A stretch of DNA of 64,000 nt from Holothuria scabra (Eukaryota; Echinodermata; Holothuroidea; Aspidochirotida; Holothuriidae): positions 3,734,284-3,798,283 of the forward strand of contig CM074190.1 in the NCBI GenBank assembly GCA_037179385.1. The letters run 5' to 3'. Each line of letters starts with the position of its first letter. Positions within the stretch are counted from its first letter, which is position 1. Below the pieces are notes generated by a model. That model made no database searches. It worked only from the letters and a program-made list of their open reading frames with translations, and was not told the origin of the DNA. The translations under genes and the position numbers were made by a program. Shown piece after piece: positions 57,966 through 64,000 of the stretch.

Positions 57966-59575
57966 ACTTATTATGAGATCCTGGAAACACACACAAGGAC
58001 ATTTTGAGATCCTGGGTACCTACACAAGGGTATTATCAGATTCTGGATACCCACACAAGGATATTATAAGTGTTTGCACGGGTACTAAAAATTAGGACCT
58101 GGGTGCCCGATCGCCATACCCGTCGGGTACCCGGGTTACCCGGTGTTACGGTGACTAAAAGATATGAGCATTTTGTAACGCATACTCCATAAGACATGCA
58201 TGGTAACATTAACATCTGTATTCGATAGGTATAGCGATCACAGTTCCAAAGTTCAAAAACATTTGATTTGTTAGGTTTAATCGTCTCGTTTTGTTTTAGA
58301 TCAAAATGACAAGTAAAAAAAAAACGTAACAGAAAACAGGCAAATAAGAAAATTATACTTCCCAAGGCCTATATCAATTTGATATTGAATTTTGGGACGC
58401 TTTCCTACTCGAAAAGCCAGCATAGTAAGAGCTCGAAGCTTCTCCTTTTAAACCACTGATTTAAAAATATCAACTAATCAGAGCCCTGTATTATGGTATT
58501 CTCTTGCACGTCAAAAATTACTGATTGTAAACAAACTACGTCATGTTTGTGAACTTGCCTCATACTACTTTGCAATGTGTGTTGGAATTATCGCTAATGG
58601 GGTATGTACGTTCTTACGTAACTAGCCTCGTGTCGACATCCAGGCACGGTAACATAACTTTCACACATAAACTTCGTAGTCTGCTCGAGCGCCATTTTGG
58701 GGCAAAATAACGTGATATATACTGGCCTGTTTTAAAAAAAAATTTTGTGAATGTTTACAGTCTTATTACATTGATGTCGTTTTACTTTGCAGATAGCGGC
58801 AACGTGTTGATTTGCGTAAAACTGACACCTTTAACCATTAAGAAATATTCGAGGATTATACTCGAGGTGGGGTACCGTATTGATACCGTAATAAGATCGT
58901 ATATACATGCAAGGCTCAGTTTACCTAGCATGCTGAACGTTACGGGCACTGTCTTTGCGAGCTGGGCGGGGGTGATACAGTATGTCTTGCTATGTCTGCG
59001 TGAAACAGTACGATGTGATTTTGAATCGGCCGTCAGATAGCTTGCCTGCGAGTAAGTTTATAAGCGATATACATGTGATGTGTGAGAAGTAACCCACTAC
59101 GTGACGATAGCGCGATCGGGCCGCACGCTGATAAAAATTTCAACTTCAGAAACGGAGTACAGACAACTATCAAACTTACACATAATTTCTAGGGGCTCTC
59201 TTCATTCTCAGTCTCGGAGAATGTTTACCAAATTGGCAAACTATTTCAGTCCATTACCGTGGGCAATGGCGTAAATGGGATGATCCTTTTTGCATGCATT
59301 TTTTTTTTAAGATTCGGGTAGTAGATTTGGAACCGGGTAATACGATGGCGGGCGGGTACCCGGGTTACCCGTGCAAACACTAGATATTATGAGATCATGG
59401 ATATCCACACAAGGATATTATGAGATCATGGATATCCACACTAGGATATTATGAGATTCTGGATATCCACACAAGGATATTATGAGATTCTGGATATCCA
59501 CACAAGGATATTATGAGATTCTGGATATCCACACAAGGATGTTATAAGTTCCTGGATACTCACACCATGATACTA
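57966..59575. repeat. 31-bp minisatellite split by a hAT element
   Basis: Units of GATATTATGAGATTCTGG then ATATCCACACAAG (31 bp): about three to four copies before 58068 and about six after 59382, the downstream ones more uniform. The array is continuous if the hAT element and one TSD copy are removed. Confidence 0.85.
58068..59382. mobile_element. Non-autonomous hAT element, 1.3 kb, TSD GATATTAT
   Basis: Ends AAGTGTTTGCACGGGTA and the complement of TAGTGTTTGCACGGGTA, followed inward by GGGTACCCGGGTTACCCG-type palindromic GC-rich sequence at both ends. The 8-bp duplication GATATTAT is perfect (58060-58067, 59383-59390) and is the start of the 31-bp minisatellite unit. No transposase; the two open frames inside lack motifs. 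Confidence 0.85.
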
Positions 59576-59948
59576 TGTAAACAAAGTAATGTTAATTACT
59601 CTGCATCTTTTGAATTTGATGTCAATCAAGAAGAAGTCTTCAAGTGAGAATTTTGCCCCCTCCCATTCCCAGGAAAATGTACTTGTGGTGATTGGTTTCC
59701 ATTTTGGGGAGCTGGTGTTATGGTAGCCCATCTTTCACTTTTTCAAGAACAGCAAGGAAGAATTAAAATGCAAATTCCACCAGAAGGCTAAGCTTTGGTC
59801 CCCAATCGCTTATCAAACAGACATTTTTGCTTAAAACATTCCTCAATGAAAGTGCATTTTGAATTATTTCCAAGCTGCTATAAAGAAACCTGCATCTTTC
59901 ACCAGTCACACATAGTTGTATGAAGAGATGAGGGTGATATGTACACTG
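59576..59948. other. No supported feature; possible 3' UTR of the minus-strand exon
   Basis: Follows the stop codon at 59949 on the minus strand. Confidence 0.3.
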
Positions 59949-60150
59949 CTATGAGCCAGTTTGATAATTTGTCTGCTCCCTGACCCACAACATGTCTTCC
60001 ATATCTTGAGTTTTCTCAATAAATTTGCCGATGTATTCTTTAAAATCCTCAAATGGAAGGAGGGTTTCTGAATGAGGGTTTGTGGTGTTTACAGCATATA
60101 TCTGCCTCTTAGGTGTACTTTTTATTGAGCAATTAGGCTGAGAAGCTGAC
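59949..60150 (-). CDS. Probable terminal coding exon of an unknown protein
   Basis: On the minus strand a T/G-rich tract ending GTGTCAG (or the CTTCTCAG a few bases later) is a plausible acceptor. The following frame reads SQPNCSIKSTPKRQIYAVN, TTNPHSETLLPFEDFKEY, IGKFIEKTQDMEDMLWVRE and QTNYQTGS, then TAG. The charged amphipathic stretch EDFKEYIGKFIEKTQDMEDML looks helical in parts. No domain recognised. No good donor precedes the stop, which favours a last exon. It is unclear whether it belongs with 55148-55397, for example as an alternative 3' end. Confidence 0.45.
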
Positions 60151-63100
60151 ACATATGCAAGTACAGCAAACAAGTACAACAGAATACACTATATGCATAA
60201 TACTCTGTTGCATCCTGCATTTCCCACAATTCTCTGCTGCAACAAATTATCAAATGCACTCTATGGAAGCTGATAACATATGTGAAAGGCATAACTGGTT
60301 AAAACTGGGAATATATGGCAATACAAATTAATACAAATAAATATTTTCATGTTCTTACATGGCAAATATTAACAGTTTTTTTCTTATTTCAGACTAATTA
60401 GATAAACAAAATCATAGTAATATTTATCCTTTAATGTTCAAAATATTACCTGAAAAGTGAGAAAAAAAAGAAAATACACTTAAGAGCACTAAAAGATTTG
60501 TCAAAGATGTCTTAAAATTCCTTAGTAGGTACAAGCTACTGTATCGCAGGTACTGTTATCAGCAGTTTCCAATATGCAGTACTAATTTCAGATTATCATA
60601 ATTTGGATAAAATTTAAGAAACAATGTATAACTGCTTTTTGTCACTGTTCATAAATTCTTACAAATTTTACAAACTTGAAAAAATTGCTCAGCTGGAGTT
60701 GTGAAAGCATGCATTTTAGAAAAATGTTATTCCTCTGTCTGTCAAATTCATCTGAATGTTGATTTACACATAGCATAATTCCTAATGGATGGTTTTAAAA
60801 TAAAAGAATCAAGCTCATTCCATGTTCTGATTTTCAGTTTATTTGGGTTGGGTCCATGCTACCTCCCAAAGTTGGAGAAGATTCTTGTAAAGTGATGCTA
60901 AAAAGCAGAGCTTTGAATAGCGCTGCTGACTTTTACAACAATGTGCTTCAAGCTTCATTGCTTTCTCAGTTTAAACATTTAAAAGTTCATTCAGCATGCA
61001 ACCTAAAACAGAATTGGGAAAATCACTTTAAGGCTATTACAGAAACTAGCCAATGATTTTAATATTCAGAGATAAAAAGTGTCTGAAGCAAGCTTCAATT
61101 TTTCCAATTCCTTCATTGAGTTATCCCTACACATGAAATGTTGAATGCTATGGGTAAGAGTGATTCTGGCTTGTCTTCTTTTTGTGAGACTGATTTTGGG
61201 AGTATTGGTCATAGGTCTGGGATTGTAGTTTTGTTACTAGTTTGGTTTCAGATGTGGAAAACCGAAAGCTAAGAAAACAGCTCTTTTTTCAAAACAAGGT
61301 ATTTTCTTGGCTTATGGGAAGGGCTTGTCCCACCTGTGCCATTTATTGATTTTACATTTGAAGTTCTTTATTTTTGAATGAAAATGACTTGGTCAAAACC
61401 CCCAATAGATGATTTTTTCTATAAGTTTTAAGTTCACCTTAAGCATTGAACAACTCTACATAATGCCTTCAGTGGGTGCACTAAGCTATTTCATTGATGT
61501 TCATGTATCGGAAATAACTGGTCATTGTCATTCTCATTCTTGTCAGATGTCTGAATCAGTAAATGCATGATGTTTCTTTTGATTGTATGTTTTTTCATTA
61601 CTGCATCATGAAGCAATGTTAGCAACTTATGACATGTGTACCATATGTGACACTTTTTTAGCTTTGTTAATGTACAATTCTTTATTACAGTACTTACACT
61701 ATTAATATTATCTTGTTAAAGGCAGAAAAGTGTTTTGAATGTAAAATCATCATTATTAAGGAAAACAAAATTAACAGGGGAAAAACAATTTTCACAGATT
61801 TTAAGCATCTGAAAAAAAACAACAACAAAAAAACAAGAAAACAACTGAACACAGGAGGTCTCCTTTTCCATAATTTTTCTAAATGTTAAAGTGTAAAATA
61901 AACTGATTGGAAGTTAATGGAGATCTTAATGTTAGCATGTGAGAAAATCCTATTTTATGGCTATATGTTTAAAATATTATTGACTATTAGTGGACTATAT
62001 AGTCCACCATTAGTAAATGTTGAAAAAAGGGTGCATTGTACTAAAAGAAGGCCCTTTCTTTACATAATATTTGATATAAGACCCGAATGTTTTCCAACGA
62101 ATACTCTCTATTCACAGTTAAAGGCTGCTACACAAACAACTTACCCATTTAGGTGATATTGTTCACTCTGACTGGAAAATAATTTAAGCTCATAGAAAAG
62201 TCCACGATTAAATTGACTGGATTTTGAAAACAACAGATAATTGATGACGCCAAGTTTGTTCCTTTACTATATTATTTACCACACATTCATTTGCTACTAA
62301 AATTAAAAAGAGGGACTGTACTTCCCCATCCCACAAGGGCACACCTAGTCAAGCAGCTTTGCATCAGAATATGGCATGCAGCTCTTATAAAAATTGAACT
62401 TCAATTTAAAATCAACAAGTTTGTTTTGTACAGTATAAGCCATATCCATACTGAATTAATAAAAAGCACTGAGACAATCAGGATAGATTCACCGAAAACT
62501 GTTGTACAGGAAAACATGATGACAATGTCTCAGTAACACAGTCAAAAACAAATCCGTTGCCTAAAAGATTAACAGAATGGCCTCTCTTAAAATAAATGGA
62601 CACATCCTTTTTTCAACTCCAGCAAACAAAGTGTGCATGTATACCTACACAGTTACATTCTGATCACAAGAAGATATTCCTAAAAAAGTACAAATTGATA
62701 TTATAGCCGTCTTTAAAATGGTTTTCTTATATCAATACAAAAAACCAAACTTAAAGGCCAGGTAAAATTAAATCAAACTCTTCAACTGTGTTAATCCTAA
62801 ACTTAAGAAAAGGTTCCAAATCTTACTTTAAAGAATGTAAAGCCACTATTTAGTATTATTTGGTCTGTTTTCCTTTCATTCAAATACCACCAACACAAAT
62901 AAACGGTTAATTAAGTGTCCACTTGCAATCCTACTTCTCCGTGTAAACAAACCTCTGTCAAACTTATGTCTTTGTGAAGAAGGATGAGTGCTTATTAAAA
63001 GTTTCTGGCAAAGAGTTTCCCTCTCCTTGTTCCCAGTTGCTTTCAATTTTTTACGATAAATTCGAAATGCACTTAGCTGTTTCTACATAAAATATTTAAG

Positions 63101-64000
63101 TGGCTTTTAGCTAAGTGCAATTATTTTTAAAGCAAAAATTTGAAAAATTTAGCTGAAGATTGCAAAGTCACACAAAATGTTTGGATTAGGGCAGCTTTTG
63201 ATACTTTAATGGGCAAGTTGGCGCAGTTTAATGACGGTCAAGCTGAAACAGCCATAAATGGAGGCCATCAGCCTTTATCTCCTGTATTTTCCTAAATTTC
63301 CTGTATAATAGGTAGATGTTCCCTATAAACCATCTTAATCCACTGTATATAAAGGTTTGGAATAGCATAAAGACAAAATTTATGCAGAATTAATGCTGAT
63401 GGACCCCAATAACAGCAAGGTAGACTTCATTACACTAACCAGGTTTGTCCATATTTGATACATCATTCATTTGTTTATGATATCTTTAGCACCATACTCT
63501 TTTTGAGAAATTTACACAAAGGTAATGAAAAAGACTCTTTAGCTTCATATTGTTCCACACTCTCTTTTCTCAAAACTAACCCCCCCGCCCAAACAAACAA
63601 AAAAAATCAAATTCACAAATATTTCTGCCAACATCAACCTGTTCACTGAAACTTAAAAAAAAGTAATTTTCAAATCAGGAACATTCTGTGCTTTCAGGGG
63701 TTTTGAGTATTTTCAATGATGCAAACTTCCTACCTCTTGTAATGTGAGACACTTGGGGTATGAATGAGTTTTGATGAATTGTATTGTTGATGAATGGAAC
63801 TAATTAACAGCCATTTTTTTGAAAGTCATTTTGATGCAGTTTAAACACAAATTTTCCCCAAAAACAGTCCATTTGAAAATAAGTGTATAATATATGTGCA
63901 TGACATAAAGTCATGGTATAAACAGTATCACTATAAATGTGCAATGGTATTAGCTGTCAGAAATATTTAACTACATCCAAGTTTATTTTTCTTTTCAAAG
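60151..64000. other. 3.85 kb without a supported feature
   Basis: AT-rich unique sequence. Open frames at 60856, 61917 and 62291 lack splice signals and recognisable motifs. A short poly-C at 63581 and A-rich runs near 61815 are the only irregularities. Confidence 0.3.

Noticed and set aside
58747..59040. 97-codon frame inside the 58068-59382 hAT element
   Set aside because: Too short for a transposase, with no catalytic or zinc-finger motif.

Overview
The window is non-prokaryotic, AT-rich, repeat-dense DNA from an animal genome. It has spliced-exon signals, a tRNA-derived SINE, Penelope-like retroelements, many hAT-type and MITE elements with target-site duplications, and no operons or ribosome-binding sites. 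The repeat spectrum (hAT ends reading CAGTGGCGTAGC, tandem-core elements carrying AGGTCA half-sites, Penelope elements in (TA)n tracts) suggests a marine invertebrate, perhaps an echinoderm or other deuterostome. That assignment is inference only.

Layout. 1-3.9 kb is a Penelope-like element (PLE) graveyard set in (TA)n tracts. It holds two copies of a 138-bp PLE-type terminal segment with a hammerhead-like core, a third hammerhead-like core on the minus strand, an internally deleted PLE ORF remnant, and a 5'-truncated PLE. The truncated PLE has a recognisable reverse transcriptase and a frameshifted GIY-YIG-type nuclease, followed by a fourth hammerhead-like core. A 506-bp MITE sits inside one TA tract. 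At 4.3-4.6 kb, on the minus strand, is the best gene start in the window: a TATA/initiator promoter and first coding exon for a small secreted precursor with a basic processing site, ending in a strong splice donor.

4.7-23.8 kb is mostly non-coding with a SINE, two large non-autonomous hAT elements with 8-bp target-site duplications (6272-8376 and 12183-14974, the latter with a nested 3-bp-TSD MITE), a LINE 3' end and low-complexity tracts.

23,852-52,284 is the dominant structure: a 28.4-kb inverted repeat. Two arms of about 14 kb (23,852-37,815 and 38,309-52,284) surround a 493-bp unique spacer. The arms are highly similar, with about one or two differences per 100 bases in the stretches I compared, but they are not identical. 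Each holds, in mirror order, a coding-like exon, tandem-core Helitron/HINE-like elements with a 156-bp unit carrying perfect AGGTCA direct repeats, a TTAA-flanked piggyBac-type MITE, and several hAT elements. The arms differ by one tandem unit, by a hybrid versus paired piggyBac MITE, and by a 0.24-kb segment found only in the right arm. The outer breakpoint cuts a frame-damaged coding-like tract.

52.3-64 kb is largely unique. It has two MITEs, two likely minus-strand terminal exons of unrecognised genes (55,148-55,397 and 59,949-60,150), a 27-bp minisatellite, and a 31-bp minisatellite interrupted by a 1.3-kb hAT element whose TSD is the minisatellite sequence itself.

No complete protein-coding gene can be closed within the window. 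The coding evidence consists of single exons and retroelement relics.
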